From: Staphylococcus simulans
Lineage (GTDB): Bacteria > Bacillota > Bacilli > Staphylococcales > Staphylococcaceae
Assembly: GCF_003043455.1 (NCBI RefSeq)
Contig: NZ_PZGG01000001.1
Span: 33,124-97,123 of the forward strand
Length of the DNA: 64,000 bases
Direction of reading: 5' to 3'
The notes beneath the pieces are model-generated. The model was not told the origin of the DNA. It saw only the letters and a list, made by a program, of their open reading frames with translations, and ran no database searches. The position numbers and the translations under genes were made by a program. Below are positions 18,589-29,164 of the stretch, one piece after another. How positions within the stretch are numbered: position 1 is the stretch's first letter; each line of letters begins with the position of its first letter.

Positions 18589-20514
18589 TTAGTCTTGTTT
18601 AGACTTTTCATCTTGTTGTTTTGGTTTAGTGTTGCCTTCTTTTTTATGGTGTGGTTTATGGTTTCTTGGTTTGCGTGTTTTCTGACCATTATTTGAAGGG
18701 CGTTTGTTTGTCGCATGTTTATGATTTTCTTTACTATTGCGTTGTTTTGATTCTTGGTTTTGATTTGGGTTTGGTTTTTTATTTGTACGTTTAGGTCTAG
18801 ATGATTTAGGTTTCTTAGTAGGTGTGATTTGTTCACCATTTTCATTAACCTTCATAATCACTGGTAAAATCATTGGTTTACGTGCTGTTTTTTCAAACAA
18901 GTATGGTTGTAATGTCTCAATGATAGATGATTTGATTTGATGCCACTGAATGTCTTTGTTTTGGTTTAATTTAGAAATGACCTCAGTTTTGATTTTACGT
19001 TGTGCATCGTAAATCAAATGACCTGATTCACGCATATAAACGAAACCACGAGAAATGATGTCTGGACCTGAAAGCAATGTGTTTGTGTTGAAGTCGATAC
19101 TTACAACGACAATGACTAAACCTTCTTCAGATAATAACTTACGGTCACGGATAACAACGTTACCGATATCACCGATACCGCTTCCGTCGACTAACACATC
19201 GCCAGAAGGGATACGTCCAGCTTTACGTGCTGAATCTCTTGTTAGTGCTAAGACATCACCATTATCGAAAATAAAGATGTTATCTTCATCTACACCGCAT
19301 TCAACACCTGTTTGCGCATGTGCTTTCAACATACGGTATTCACCATGAATCGGCATGAAGTATTTCGGGCGGATTAAGCGTAACATTAATTGTTGATCAC
19401 CTTGAGATCCGTGTCCTGACGTATGAATGTTTGAAATCTTGCTGTGAATGACATCAGCACCTGCACGATAAAGTGCATTGATTGTGCGGTTGATACTTTT
19501 CGTATTACCTGGGATAGGTGATGAACTGAAGACGACTGTATCTTCAGGAATAATTTTAATTTGTTTGTGTGTACCATTTGCAATACGTGATAACGCAGCC
19601 ATTGGTTCACCTTGAGAACCTGTACATAAAATCAAGAGTTCATGTTTTGGAACAGAATTGATTTTGCTTGGTTCAATAAACGTTTCAGGTGGTGCTTTGA
19701 TATAACCGAGTTCCATACCGATTTTAATGTTGTTTTCCATTGAACGGCCGAACACTAAAATCTTACGGTTATATTTAATCGCAGCTTCAACGGCTTGTTG
19801 AACACGGTAAATGTTTGATGCGAATGTCGCAAAGATAATTCTTCCAGTACATTTACGGAAAATCTTATCAACGTTTTGGCCGACTTCACGTTCGCTTAAC
19901 GTAAAGTTAGGCACAAGTGAGTTCGTTGAATCAGATAAAAGGGCTAAGACGCCTTCTTCACCGAGTTTCGCCATTTTAGCGATATTTGCTGGTGTACCGA
20001 CAGGTGTGAAATCAAATTTGAAGTCACCTGTGTGTACAATATTACCTTCAGGTGTTCCAACGATAACACCGTATGCTTCAGGAATACTGTGTGTTGTTAA
20101 ATAGAATGAAACGTTGAAGTGTTTTGACTTGATGACGGTATCTTCTGTAATTTCATTCAATTCAGCTGTTCTTAATAAATGATGTTCTTCTAATTTGTTT
20201 CTGATTAACCCAAGTGCTAAAGGACCGCCATAAATCGGTACGTTAAGTTCTTTTAATAAGAAGGGCACACCGCCGATATGGTCTTCGTGTCCATGGGTAA
20301 TAAATAGGCCGATAATTTTATCTTTGTTTTGAACAAGATATGAGTAATCTGGGATGACGTAATCGATACCTAATAGATTGTCGTCTGGGAATTTGATTCC
20401 CGCATCGATTAGGACGATTTCATCCTTATACTCCACTGCATACGTATTCTTACCGATCTCGCCGAGACCGCCGATTGCGTATACACCGACCTCATTATTT
20501 TTGAGTTGTTTCAT
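18589..20514 (-). CDS. rnjA: Ribonuclease J1 with an extended basic C-terminal tail
   Basis: 5'-3' exo- and endoribonuclease of mRNA decay and rRNA maturation. 641 residues. The metallo-beta-lactamase core has HGHEDH at residues 74-79 (zinc ligands), the beta-CASP region follows, and the core ends near VIMKVNENG. Residues 563-641 form a low-complexity tail made almost only of K, N, P, Q, R, H, S and E. S. aureus RNase J1 is about 565 residues, so this tail is an addition. Its ATG overlaps the rpoY stop by 1 nt (TAATG), coupling the two genes. Confidence 0.95.
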   Translation of the reverse strand: MKQLKNNEVGVYAIGGLGEIGKNTYAVEYKDEIVLIDAGIKFPDDNLLGIDYVIPDYSYLVQNKDKIIGLFITHGHEDHIGGVPFLLKELNVPIYGGPLALGLIRNKLEEHHLLRTAELNEITEDTVIKSKHFNVSFYLTTHSIPEAYGVIVGTPEGNIVHTGDFKFDFTPVGTPANIAKMAKLGEEGVLALLSDSTNSLVPNFTLSEREVGQNVDKIFRKCTGRIIFATFASNIYRVQQAVEAAIKYNRKILVFGRSMENNIKIGMELGYIKAPPETFIEPSKINSVPKHELLILCTGSQGEPMAALSRIANGTHKQIKIIPEDTVVFSSSPIPGNTKSINRTINALYRAGADVIHSKISNIHTSGHGSQGDQQLMLRLIRPKYFMPIHGEYRMLKAHAQTGVECGVDEDNIFIFDNGDVLALTRDSARKAGRIPSGDVLVDGSGIGDIGNVVIRDRKLLSEEGLVIVVVSIDFNTNTLLSGPDIISRGFVYMRESGHLIYDAQRKIKTEVISKLNQNKDIQWHQIKSSIIETLQPYLFEKTARKPMILPVIMKVNENGEQITPTKKPKSSRPKRTNKKPNPNQNQESKQRNSKENHKHATNKRPSNNGQKTRKPRNHKPHHKKEGNTKPKQQDEKSKQD

Positions 20515-20729
20515 TATTGGATATGCTCCACTTGATAGTCTGGAGATTTTTGTTCATATTCTAAATGTGCGCCCTCTAATTTAGTAATGAACTCGATATT
20601 GTAATTACGGTCTTTCAGATATTTTCTTACTTCTTCTTCTGAATTTCCTTCTACGTAAATCGTTTGTGTGTTCTCACGCACGATTACTTCTGCTCTGTCG
20701 TCTTGATAAAATACTTTGTAAATTGCCAT
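20514..20729 (-). CDS. rpoY: DNA-directed RNA polymerase epsilon subunit
   Basis: Small accessory RNA polymerase subunit of Firmicutes (YkzG). 71 residues; begins [11 protein letters not shown] and contains the conserved [27 protein letters not shown] lies about 10 nt upstream of the ATG. Directly upstream of rnjA with a 1-nt overlap, the arrangement known in Bacillus and Staphylococcus. Read on the minus strand from a promoter some 230 nt upstream, leaving a long leader. Confidence 0.93.
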   Translation of the reverse strand: MAIYKVFYQDDRAEVIVRENTQTIYVEGNSEEEVRKYLKDRNYNIEFITKLEGAHLEYEQKSPDYQVEHIQ

Positions 20730-20935
20730 AATATTTTGTTTCCTCCTAAAAATATGTTCAGTTGTTTTAATTTATTGTTCATACAAGCCTAGTTTATTCT
20801 TTGTCGTTTGTTTCATCATTGTGTTCTTTCTTAAAATAAATACAACATACCAGCTTAACTGCCCAGTATGTTTGCTAGGTTTGTTATAAATGACGTTCTA
20901 GTTAGTCATGCATGAAGTTGTCTTCATACATATAC
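20730..20935 (-). promoter_or_regulatory. Long structured 5' leader of rpoY-rnjA
   Basis: No open frame. On the minus strand there is a hairpin ATGAAG...CTTCAT (20927-20910) and another, AACATAC...GTATGTT (20876-20848) with an inner CAG/CTG stem. Together with the promoter and short plus-strand leader, the interval 20730-21110 has no other visible gene. Confidence 0.4.
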
Positions 20936-20938
20936 AGT

Positions 20939-20968
20939 TATTATTTATTTTACATGATGTAATTCAAT
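20939..20968 (-). promoter_or_regulatory. Candidate promoter of rpoY-rnjA
   Basis: Minus-strand TTGAAT, an 18-nt spacer and TAATAA. Weak by itself, but it is the best match upstream of rpoY. Confidence 0.35.
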
Positions 20969-21110
20969 AAATAAAGCGGTTTTACTTAGTAGCAAGGAAA
21001 GCAAGCAGAATGTCGATTTAAAAGAGGAACACAAAATAAGTGTGGTAAAATATATAAAAGAGAAAACAAGGCGGGTCTAATAATTCAGAGACTTAAAGTG
21101 GGTGAGGAAA

Positions 21111-21383
21111 ATGAGTAAGGCTAAGAGAATCATTGAAGATGTAAAAAGAGAAAAAGAAAGAAGAGACAAACTGTTTCAAGGTATTTTGTTTGAGAAGCGT
21201 GGTAAAGAAATTGTGATGTTCTTTGAATATGAAGAAGTCGTCGATAATGTGTCTGACAATCATCACTTTATTCGACATAATCATGATCCAGAGTGGGTGG
21301 ACAAAAGTATGTTACCTGAGCTTAAAGAGGGTTTAGAAGATTTGAATGTTACGTATCATTGTCGTAAAGATATCTTCATATAA
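21111..21383 (+). CDS. Small conserved-looking protein of unknown function
   Basis: 90 residues from ATG 21111 (a GTG 9 nt upstream is also possible, as the GGTGAGG lies across it). Very basic N-terminus (KAKRIIEDVKREKERRDKL), then a mixed strand-rich region with DNHHFIRHNHDPEW, unusually dense in histidine (five His in about 12 residues), which could bind a metal. Not recognised. An extended -10 promoter (TGGTAAAAT, 21043-21051) lies about 60 nt upstream. Monocistronic and divergent from rpoY-rnjA. Confidence 0.6.
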   Translation: MSKAKRIIEDVKREKERRDKLFQGILFEKRGKEIVMFFEYEEVVDNVSDNHHFIRHNHDPEWVDKSMLPELKEGLEDLNVTYHCRKDIFI

Positions 21384-21401
21384 GAAGGGAATAGCAGTAT
21401 A

Positions 21402-21431
21402 TAAAAAAAGAGGCCGCTTTGTGCGACCTCT
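21402..21431 (-). terminator. Terminator of def
   Basis: On the minus strand GAGG-T-CGC and GCG-G-CCTC close a short loop and are followed by TTTTTTTATAT. Confidence 0.75.
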
Positions 21432-21441
21432 CAATTTATGT

Positions 21442-22002
21442 TTATTCATCAAACAGACGGATAGCATCTTCGTGTGGTTGAAGCGGATTTTCTTTATCGA
21501 TGTGGTCATAGAACATAATACCGTCTAAATGATCGATTTCATGTTGTACAACAATAGCAATATAGCCTTTAAGTCGTAAGTTGATATCATTACCATCAAT
21601 GTCTTTTGCTTTGACTGTAATACGATGATGGCGATGCACAAGTCCTGGAATATCTTCATCTACACTTAAGCAACCTTCGCCTGTAGGCAGATAAGCTTCT
21701 TGTACACTGTAGCTGACGATTTTAGGATTAATCAACATTAATTCATAAGATTTGCCGTTACCATCATCTGGTAAGTGGACAGCAAGCATACGTTTAGAAA
21801 TGTTAAGTTGCGGTGCAGCAATACCTACACCTGAACGTAAATTGTATTTACGAGCAATTTCATCATCTTGACTATTCACTAAGAATTCATGCATTTCTTT
21901 AATTTTATTACGATCTTCATCTGATAAAGGAAATTTCACTTCTTCGGCTTTTTTACGAAGTGTCGGATGTCCGTCTCTGATTATATCTTTCATAGTAATC
22001 AT
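21442..22002 (-). CDS. def: Peptide deformylase
   Basis: Removes the formyl group from nascent N-formyl-methionine. 186 residues from ATG 22002, giving the usual N-terminus [13 protein letters not shown]; the open frame extends about 47 codons further upstream without a ribosome binding site, whereas AAGGACGG precedes 22002. All three metal/active-site motifs are present: [14 protein letters not shown] (Cys metal ligand) and HEIDH (two His ligands and catalytic Glu). This is the type II form with the insertion typical of Gram-positives. Divergent from the lipoprotein gene and close to pdh, as in Bacillus. Confidence 0.96.
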   Translation of the reverse strand: MITMKDIIRDGHPTLRKKAEEVKFPLSDEDRNKIKEMHEFLVNSQDDEIARKYNLRSGVGIAAPQLNISKRMLAVHLPDDGNGKSYELMLINPKIVSYSVQEAYLPTGEGCLSVDEDIPGLVHRHHRITVKAKDIDGNDINLRLKGYIAIVVQHEIDHLDGIMFYDHIDKENPLQPHEDAIRLFDE

Positions 22003-22126
22003 GTCATACACCGTCCTTATTATAAAATATAACAAAAAAGTTCCGGATAGAACAGAAAAGTATTTGCGAAATCGCTTAAAATTAATTAACATCATTATTG
22101 AAATCCCCAAGGAGGTAATTTGAAGC

Positions 22127-22759
22127 ATGAAAATTAAAAGCACATTAGGTTTAGTGATTGCATCCTCTCTATTATTAGGTGCTTGTTCAACAGACAGCCA
22201 TCAGATTAAAGAGTACAACAAGACACTGAAAGAAGCCGTACAAAAAGAAGACGAAGCCGTAAAAGTCGGTGAAAAACTAAATAAACTTACAAATGAGAAA
22301 AATGATTTAGCGAAGAAAATCAACGGTAAAGATACACAGAAAGTCGTAAAAACTTCTAAAGATATTGTAAGTAATGTAAATGAACGTAAAGAGGAATTTA
22401 AAAAAGAAGAAAAAGCATTCGATGCATCTGAGAAAAAGTTTGAAGAAGCTAAAAAGCGGACAAAGGATATTAGAAACGATAAAAGAAGATCAGGCATAGA
22501 AAAAACAAACAAAGCGTTTGAGAAAAACTACAAAGCGCATGATGAATATGCGAAAGCTTACAACAATAGTTTAGACAAAGAAAAAGATTTGTTTGAATAC
22601 ATTGTGAAAACAAATGGTGAAGCAGAACAATCACAAATTGATGAAAAAACAAAAGCAATTGATGATTCTTATAAAGATGTAAATGACAAAATTAAAAAAT
22701 ACAGTAAAACTCGTGACGAGCGCGGAAAACAAATGGAAGCGGCTCAACAAATCAAATAA
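22127..22759 (+). CDS. YkyA-family lipoprotein
   Basis: 210 residues. Signal peptide [20 protein letters not shown] with lipobox LLGAC, so Cys20 should be lipidated and the protein held on the outer face of the membrane. The rest is highly charged and helical (repeated KxEE/KK patterns such as [19 protein letters not shown] stretches), consistent with a coiled coil. In B. subtilis ykyA lies beside def and pdhA, the same context as here; it is described as a putative cell-wall-binding lipoprotein, but its function is not established. GGAGG start site. Confidence 0.82.
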   Translation: MKIKSTLGLVIASSLLLGACSTDSHQIKEYNKTLKEAVQKEDEAVKVGEKLNKLTNEKNDLAKKINGKDTQKVVKTSKDIVSNVNERKEEFKKEEKAFDASEKKFEEAKKRTKDIRNDKRRSGIEKTNKAFEKNYKAHDEYAKAYNNSLDKEKDLFEYIVKTNGEAEQSQIDEKTKAIDDSYKDVNDKIKKYSKTRDERGKQMEAAQQIK

Positions 22760-22846
22760 ACAACACTGATACAGTTTTAGTATTTAGACTAGTACAGGTC
22801 TTATAACTGTACTTAACACAAGTGATACAGAAGTTTTGTAATTCAT

Positions 22847-22875
22847 TTAACAGTTATACAAAACTATGCTATACT
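22847..22875 (+). promoter_or_regulatory. Promoter of pdhABCD
   Basis: TTAACA, exact 17-nt spacer, TATACT; about 54 nt before pdhA. A 7-bp hairpin (AGTACAG/CTGTACT, 22791-22813) lies upstream. Confidence 0.65.
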
Positions 22876-22928
22876 AATTTATGGATGAAATGAATTTTCT
22901 ATTATACGGGAAAGGTATGGTGAATTGA

Positions 22929-24041
<1,113 letters not shown>

Positions 24042-24044
24042 GCC

Positions 24045-25022
24045 ATGGCACAAATGACAATGGTACAAGCGATTAACAACGCACTTAAAACTGAACTTCA
24101 AAACGACGAAAACGTTTTGCTTTTTGGTGAAGACGTTGGTCTTAACGGTGGCGTATTCCGTGTAACGGAAGGTCTGCAAAAAGAATTCGGTGAAGATCGT
24201 GTATTCGATACTCCGCTTGCTGAATCAGGTATCGGCGGTTTAGCACTTGGATTAACGGTAGAAGGTTACCGTCCAGTAATGGAAATCCAATTCTTAGGTT
24301 TCGTATTCGAAGTATTTGACGCTGTTGCAGGTCAAATTGCACGTACAAGATTCCGTTCAGGTAATACGAAAACTGCACCTGTTACAATCCGTGCGCCATT
24401 CGGCGGCGGTGTACACACACCAGAATTACACGCAGATAACTTAGAAGGTATCTTAGCGCAATCACCTGGATTAACAGTAGTTATCCCATCTAACCCATAC
24501 GATGCAAAAGGTTTATTGATTTCTGCAATCAGAAGCAATGACCCAGTTGTATATTTAGAACACATGAAATTATACCGTTCATTCCGTGAAGAAGTTCCTG
24601 AAGAGGAATACACAATTGAACTTGGTAAAGCGAACGTTAAAAAAGAAGGCGATGATATTACAATTATCGCTTACGGTGCAATGGTTCAAGAATCATTAAA
24701 AGCAGCGGAAGAACTTGAAAAAGATGGTGTATCAGCGGAAGTTATCGACTTACGTACAGTACAACCGATCGATTTCGACACATTAGTAGCTTCAGTTGAA
24801 AAAACTGGCCGTGCAGTAGTAGTTCAAGAAGCACAACGTCAAGCTGGCGTAGGTGCACAAGTTGTAGCTGAACTATCTGAGCGTACAATCCTTTCATTAG
24901 AAGCTCCGATTGCACGTGTTGCAGCAGTAGATACTGTTTATCCGTTTACTGAAGCGGAAAATGTTTGGTTACCAAACAAAAACGATATCGTCGAATCTGC
25001 AAAAGCTACTTTAAACTTCTAA
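24045..25022 (+). CDS. pdhB: Pyruvate dehydrogenase E1 component, beta subunit
   Basis: Transketolase-like subunit completing the E1 heterotetramer. 325 residues. Seen: N-terminal [20 protein letters not shown], the core [15 protein letters not shown], and C-terminal [19 protein letters not shown] with GGAG 9 nt upstream at the end of pdhA. Unlike the tight pdhA-pdhB and pdhC-pdhD junctions, 343 nt separate it from pdhC. Confidence 0.97.
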   Translation: MAQMTMVQAINNALKTELQNDENVLLFGEDVGLNGGVFRVTEGLQKEFGEDRVFDTPLAESGIGGLALGLTVEGYRPVMEIQFLGFVFEVFDAVAGQIARTRFRSGNTKTAPVTIRAPFGGGVHTPELHADNLEGILAQSPGLTVVIPSNPYDAKGLLISAIRSNDPVVYLEHMKLYRSFREEVPEEEYTIELGKANVKKEGDDITIIAYGAMVQESLKAAEELEKDGVSAEVIDLRTVQPIDFDTLVASVEKTGRAVVVQEAQRQAGVGAQVVAELSERTILSLEAPIARVAAVDTVYPFTEAENVWLPNKNDIVESAKATLNF

Positions 25023-25365
25023 TTGTTTAATAGAGCGTGAGTCGGCATATTTAATCGAAGTTATGGGTAAAGTTGAAGCAAGGCTTCAACTTGCCATAAG
25101 TCATACAACCAAATTTGCTCTTGCGATCTTATGTACTTTGCAAGGGCAAATGGTTTGTTATGAAGTAGTAAAAATAAATTGAAGATATATTTCGTTGAAA
25201 CGAAATCAAGTTTTATGTCAAACTATAAACTAGAACATCAAATTGATTACATTTCAGTAGTTTAATCAAGGCTTATGTACAGACTTGAGTGAAGATGCTT
25301 TTGTTTTAATCAATTGTTTTGTGCTGGTTTATGTGACTTAAATTGACTTTTAGGAGGACAAGAAC
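25023..25365 (+). promoter_or_regulatory. Structured pdhB-pdhC intercistronic region
   Basis: No open frame. Four inverted repeats in series: 25061-25099 (10-bp GCTTCAACTT stem plus TTATGG/CCATAA), 25106-25158 (ACAA, CCA, TTTGC and CTTGC segments pairing across a loop), 25189-25206 (ATTTCGT/ACGAAAT), and long-range 25241-25249 with 25307-25315 (AATTGATTA/TAATCAATT). None has a proper T-run, so they look more like RNA processing or stability elements than terminators. The pdhC ribosome binding site AGGAGG ends the region. Confidence 0.5.
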
Positions 25366-26685
25366 GTGGCATTTGAATTTAAATTACCCGATATTGGTGA
25401 AGGTATCCACGAAGGTGAAATTGTTAAGTGGTTTGTAAAAGCTGGAGACGAAATCCAAGAAGACGATATTCTATGTGAAGTACAAAACGACAAATCTGTT
25501 GTAGAAATCCCTTCTCCAGTTAACGGTACAATTGAAGAAGTTGTTGTAGAAGAAGGAACTGTAGCAGTAGTTGGCGACACAATTATCAAAATTGATTCTC
25601 CAGACGCTGAAGAAATGTCATTCAAAGGCGGACACAGTGATGATTCTGCTAAAGAAGAAGACAACGCAGGTCAAGAAGAAACTAAAGATCAAGCACAATC
25701 AGTTTCAGAACAAGATACTTCAAACGTAGCACCAGCTGCTGACGAAGAAGTAGACGAAAACAGAAGAGTTAAAGCAATGCCTTCTGTACGTAAATTTGCT
25801 CGTGAAAACGATGTGAATATCAAAGCAGTTCAAGGTTCTGGTAAAAACGGCCGTATCACTAAAGCTGACGTTGAAGCTTACTTAAGCGGAGATGCACCAA
25901 GTGCGGAAACTAGCGAAGCTCCAGCAACTGAAGCAGCAGCTTCACAAGAAACAGCTGCAGCACCAGTATCAGCTGAAGGTGAATACCCAGAAACTCGCGA
26001 AAAAATCCCTGCAATGCGTAAAGCGATTGCGAAAGCAATGGTTAACTCTAAACACACTGCGCCTCACGTAACATTAATGGACGAAGTGGAAGTTCAAGCA
26101 TTATGGGATCACCGTAAGAAATTCAAAGAAATTGCTGCGGAACAAGGTACTAAATTAACATTCTTACCATATGTTGTTAAAGCATTAGTATCAGCACTTA
26201 AAAAATACCCAGCATTAAACACTGAATTTGATGATGCAAACGGTGAAGTAGTACACAAACACTACTGGAACATCGGTATCGCTGCAGATACAGACCGCGG
26301 TTTATTAGTACCGGTTGTTAAACATGCTGATCGTAAATCAATGTTCGAAATCTCTGATGAAATCAACGAACTTGCTGTTAAAGCACGTGACGGTAAATTG
26401 ACTTCAGACGAAATGAAAGGTGCATCATGCACAATCAGTAACATCGGTTCAGCAGGCGGCCAATGGTTCACACCAGTAATCAACCACCCAGAAGTTGCTA
26501 TCTTGGGTATCGGTCGTATTGCACAAAAACCTATTGTTAAGGATGGGGAAATTGTTGCAGCACCTGTATTAGCATTATCATTAAGCTTTGACCACAGACA
26601 AATTGACGGAGCTACTGGTCAAAACGCAATGAACCACATCAAACGTTTATTAAATAATCCAGAATTATTATTAATGGAGGGGTAA
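25366..26685 (+). CDS. pdhC: Dihydrolipoamide acetyltransferase (E2) of pyruvate dehydrogenase
   Basis: Core of the complex. 439 residues with GTG start behind AGGAGG. Domain order: one lipoyl domain (residues 1-80, lipoyl-Lys43 in QNDKSVVEI), an acidic Ala/Glu/Gln linker, the peripheral-subunit-binding domain (about 125-162, [14 protein letters not shown]), an Ala/Pro/Thr-rich linker, and the catalytic acetyltransferase domain ending with [12 protein letters not shown], which holds the His/Asp pair. One lipoyl domain is the usual number for this group. Gap to pdhD is 3 nt. Confidence 0.97.
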   Translation: MAFEFKLPDIGEGIHEGEIVKWFVKAGDEIQEDDILCEVQNDKSVVEIPSPVNGTIEEVVVEEGTVAVVGDTIIKIDSPDAEEMSFKGGHSDDSAKEEDNAGQEETKDQAQSVSEQDTSNVAPAADEEVDENRRVKAMPSVRKFARENDVNIKAVQGSGKNGRITKADVEAYLSGDAPSAETSEAPATEAAASQETAAAPVSAEGEYPETREKIPAMRKAIAKAMVNSKHTAPHVTLMDEVEVQALWDHRKKFKEIAAEQGTKLTFLPYVVKALVSALKKYPALNTEFDDANGEVVHKHYWNIGIAADTDRGLLVPVVKHADRKSMFEISDEINELAVKARDGKLTSDEMKGASCTISNIGSAGGQWFTPVINHPEVAILGIGRIAQKPIVKDGEIVAAPVLALSLSFDHRQIDGATGQNAMNHIKRLLNNPELLLMEG

Positions 26686-26688
26686 AAC

Positions 26689-28095
26689 ATGGTAGTTGGT
26701 GATTTTCCAATTGAAACAGATACTATTGTAATCGGAGCAGGTCCTGGCGGTTATGTTGCCGCAATCCGCGCAGCACAATTAGGTCAAAAAGTGACAATCG
26801 TTGAGAAAGGCGAATTAGGCGGTGTATGTCTTAACGTAGGATGTATCCCATCTAAAGCGTTATTACACGTATCACATGTATTCCAAGAGTCTAAAAACTC
26901 TGAAGATCTAGGTATCATCGCTAAAGACGTTGAACTTAAATTCGAAAAAGTTCAAGAGTTCAAAAAGTCTGTAGTTAACAAATTAACAGGCGGCGTTGAA
27001 GGTCTATTAAAAGGAAACAAAATTGAAATTGTCAAAGGTGAAGCTTACTTCCACGACAAAAACAGCTTACGTGTAATGGACGAAAAAAGTGCTCAAACTT
27101 ACAACTTCAAACATGCGATTATCGCAACTGGTTCTAGACCAATTGAAATTCCTAATTTCAAATTCGGCGAACGCGTAATCGATTCAACTGGTGCGTTAAA
27201 CTTACAAGAAGCACCTAAGAAATTAGTTGTTGTAGGTGGCGGTTACATCGGTTCTGAATTAGGTACAGCATTTGCGAACTTCGGTACTGAAGTTACTATC
27301 TTAGAAGGCGCTAAAGATATCTTAGGCGGTTTCGAAAAACAATTAACACAACCTGTTAAGAAAAAAATGAAAGAAAAAGGTATGGAAATTGTTACTGAAG
27401 CAATGGCTAAATCTGCTGAAGAAACAGAAAACGGCGTTAAAGTAACTTACGAAGCAAAAGGCGAAGAAAAAACAATCGACGCTGATTACGTATTAGTTAC
27501 AGTAGGTCGTCGTCCAAACACTGATGAAATGGGTCTTGAAGAATTAGGTCTTAAATTCGCAGACCGCGGTTTATTAGAAGTAGACGAACAAAGCCGTACA
27601 TCACTTGATAACATCTATGCTATCGGTGATATCGTTCCTGGTTTACCACTTGCTCACAAAGCAAGCTATGAAGGTAAAGTAGCAGCTGAAGCAATCTCTG
27701 GTGAAAAATCAGCAGTAGATTACATCGGTATGCCTGCAGTATGCTTCACTGAACCAGAAATCGCTACAGTAGGTCTTTCTGAAGCACAAGCGAAAGAAGA
27801 AGGTTTAGAATATAAAGCTTCTAAATTCCCTTATGCAGCAAACGGCCGTGCGTTATCATTAAACGACACTACTGGTTTCGTTAAATTGATTACACTTAAA
27901 GAAGATGACACATTAGTAGGTGCACAAATTGTTGGTGCAGGTGCTTCTGACATCATCTCTGAATTAGGTTTAGCAATTGAAGCTGGTATGAATGCTGAAG
28001 ATATCGCATTAACAGTACATGCTCACCCAACATTAGGTGAAATGAGCATGGAAGCAGCTGAAAAAGCACTTGGATTACCAATCCACACTATGTAA
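26689..28095 (+). CDS. pdhD: Dihydrolipoamide dehydrogenase (E3)
   Basis: FAD enzyme that reoxidises lipoamide and makes NADH. 468 residues. FAD motif GAGPGG at residues 16-21, redox cysteines Cys47 and Cys52 in [15 protein letters not shown] motif [11 protein letters not shown], and the catalytic His-Glu loop HAHPTLGE near the C-terminus. ATG with GGAGGGG upstream at the end of pdhC. It probably also serves other 2-oxoacid complexes, since none is encoded nearby. A terminator closes the operon. Confidence 0.97.
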   Translation: MVVGDFPIETDTIVIGAGPGGYVAAIRAAQLGQKVTIVEKGELGGVCLNVGCIPSKALLHVSHVFQESKNSEDLGIIAKDVELKFEKVQEFKKSVVNKLTGGVEGLLKGNKIEIVKGEAYFHDKNSLRVMDEKSAQTYNFKHAIIATGSRPIEIPNFKFGERVIDSTGALNLQEAPKKLVVVGGGYIGSELGTAFANFGTEVTILEGAKDILGGFEKQLTQPVKKKMKEKGMEIVTEAMAKSAEETENGVKVTYEAKGEEKTIDADYVLVTVGRRPNTDEMGLEELGLKFADRGLLEVDEQSRTSLDNIYAIGDIVPGLPLAHKASYEGKVAAEAISGEKSAVDYIGMPAVCFTEPEIATVGLSEAQAKEEGLEYKASKFPYAANGRALSLNDTTGFVKLITLKEDDTLVGAQIVGAGASDIISELGLAIEAGMNAEDIALTVHAHPTLGEMSMEAAEKALGLPIHTM

Positions 28096-28127
28096 TAACA
28101 CCCAACATTAGAATAAGCATATAAACT

Positions 28128-28161
28128 GAAACCGTCGGGCTTTTAAGCTCGGCGGTTTTTT
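28128..28161 (+). terminator. Terminator of pdhABCD
   Basis: AAACCGTCGGGC and GCTCGGCGGTTT arms (with G-T pairs) around a TTTTAA loop, then T6. Confidence 0.88.
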
Positions 28162-28212
28162 CATCATACATGTTATAATATGGCTGAAATCAAATAGATA
28201 GGAGGAATATAT

Positions 28213-28488
28213 ATGGAATATCAATATCCTATTGATGTCGATTGGTCTCAAGAAGAAATGGTCGATGTGATTCATTTCTTCAATCGCGTTGAAGATTACT
28301 ATGAGCGTGAAGTGGATAGAGAAGACTTTATGAATGCATATCGCAACTTTAAAAAGGTCGTTCCAGGCAAAGCAGATGAGAAGAATATCTTAGATGATTT
28401 TGAGAAAGGCAGCGGCTACAATAGCTATCGTGCGATCAAACGTATCAAAAATGAAACTGAAACGAAAAAATTTAGTGCAAATGATTAA
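28213..28488 (+). CDS. UPF0223 family protein (YktA-like)
   Basis: 91 residues, small and acidic, starting MEYQYPIDVDWSQEEMVDVI, the hallmark of UPF0223. Contains VPGKADEKNILDDFEKGSGYNSY, the conserved second half. Function is not known. AGGAGG upstream. In Bacillus the yktA/yktB/yktC genes lie together; here the yktB-like (36.6 kb) and yktC-like (37.4 kb) genes are about 8 kb away, so the group is split by the pot/mntH block. Confidence 0.85.
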   Translation: MEYQYPIDVDWSQEEMVDVIHFFNRVEDYYEREVDREDFMNAYRNFKKVVPGKADEKNILDDFEKGSGYNSYRAIKRIKNETETKKFSAND

Positions 28489-28495
28489 AATTATA

Positions 28496-28524
28496 TTGTA
28501 AATCAGGTACAGTTCTGTTATTTT
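28496..28524 (+). promoter_or_regulatory. Candidate promoter of the XRE-potABCD operon
   Basis: TTGTAA, exact 17-nt spacer, TATTTT. The spacer and -10 lie across the left arm of the palindrome that follows, so transcription would start inside it. Confidence 0.35.
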
Positions 28525-28578
28525 TAGTAAGCGTTAAACTTAAAGTTTACTAATACTAAACAGAACTGTGCTTTTTTT
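28509..28578 (+). terminator. Nested palindrome/terminator just upstream of the XRE-cupin gene
   Basis: Outer arms ACAGTTCTGTT (28509-28519) and AACAGAACTGT (28559-28569), inner TAGTAA/TTTACTA, and a central perfect AAACTT-A-AAGTTT (28536-28548), then GC and T7 ending 33 nt before the regulator's ATG. It has terminator form for the UPF0223 message, yet sits where the pot promoter or operator must be. Confidence 0.7.
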
Positions 28579-28611
28579 ATGTCATTTTTAAGCAAGAGAG
28601 CGAGGTCATTC

Positions 28612-29151
28612 ATGAATATCGGACTGAAGTTACGCAATTTGCGTAAAATCAAACAACTGACACAAGAAGAACTGGCAGAGCGGACGGATTTATCAAAAGG
28701 TTATATTTCACAAATCGAAAGCGGACAATCATCACCTAGTATGGAAACCTTTCTACAATTATTAGAAGTACTCGGGACATCACCAGAGACTTTCTTTAAA
28801 GAAAAAGAAGCAGAGAAGGTGTTATATCCAAAAGATGAACACACAGTTTATGACGAATATGATGAAGGTTACATTTTGACTTGGCCAATTGCACGTTCGA
28901 ATGAATTTGAGATGGAACCGTTATTCATTCAATTACATCCGCACACTGCTTATAAAAATTTTAAACCTTCTGATTCAGATACATTTATCTATTGTTTAGA
29001 AGGAGAACTGACACTAACACTCGGAGAACACGTTTATCATGCCAAACCAGGAGACGCTCTTTACTTTAAAGCGCATGACAAACACCAGTTATCTAATCAA
29101 ACTGATACAGAAACAAAAGCCATGATGGTGGTTACTGCATCGTACTTATAG
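28612..29151 (+). CDS. XRE-family transcriptional regulator with C-terminal cupin domain
   Basis: 179 residues from ATG 28612 with GAGG 6-7 nt upstream; the ATG at 28579 sits on the terminator T-run and has no binding site. Helix-turn-helix in residues 1-58 ([29 protein letters not shown] in segments), cupin in 100-175 ([36 protein letters not shown]). This pairing is common in PuuR-like regulators next to polyamine or amino-acid transport genes, and potA follows after 13 nt. The cupin probably senses a small ligand; spermidine is a guess from context. Confidence 0.88.
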   Translation: MNIGLKLRNLRKIKQLTQEELAERTDLSKGYISQIESGQSSPSMETFLQLLEVLGTSPETFFKEKEAEKVLYPKDEHTVYDEYDEGYILTWPIARSNEFEMEPLFIQLHPHTAYKNFKPSDSDTFIYCLEGELTLTLGEHVYHAKPGDALYFKAHDKHQLSNQTDTETKAMMVVTASYL

Positions 29152-29164
29152 GAGGAAACAAGAC

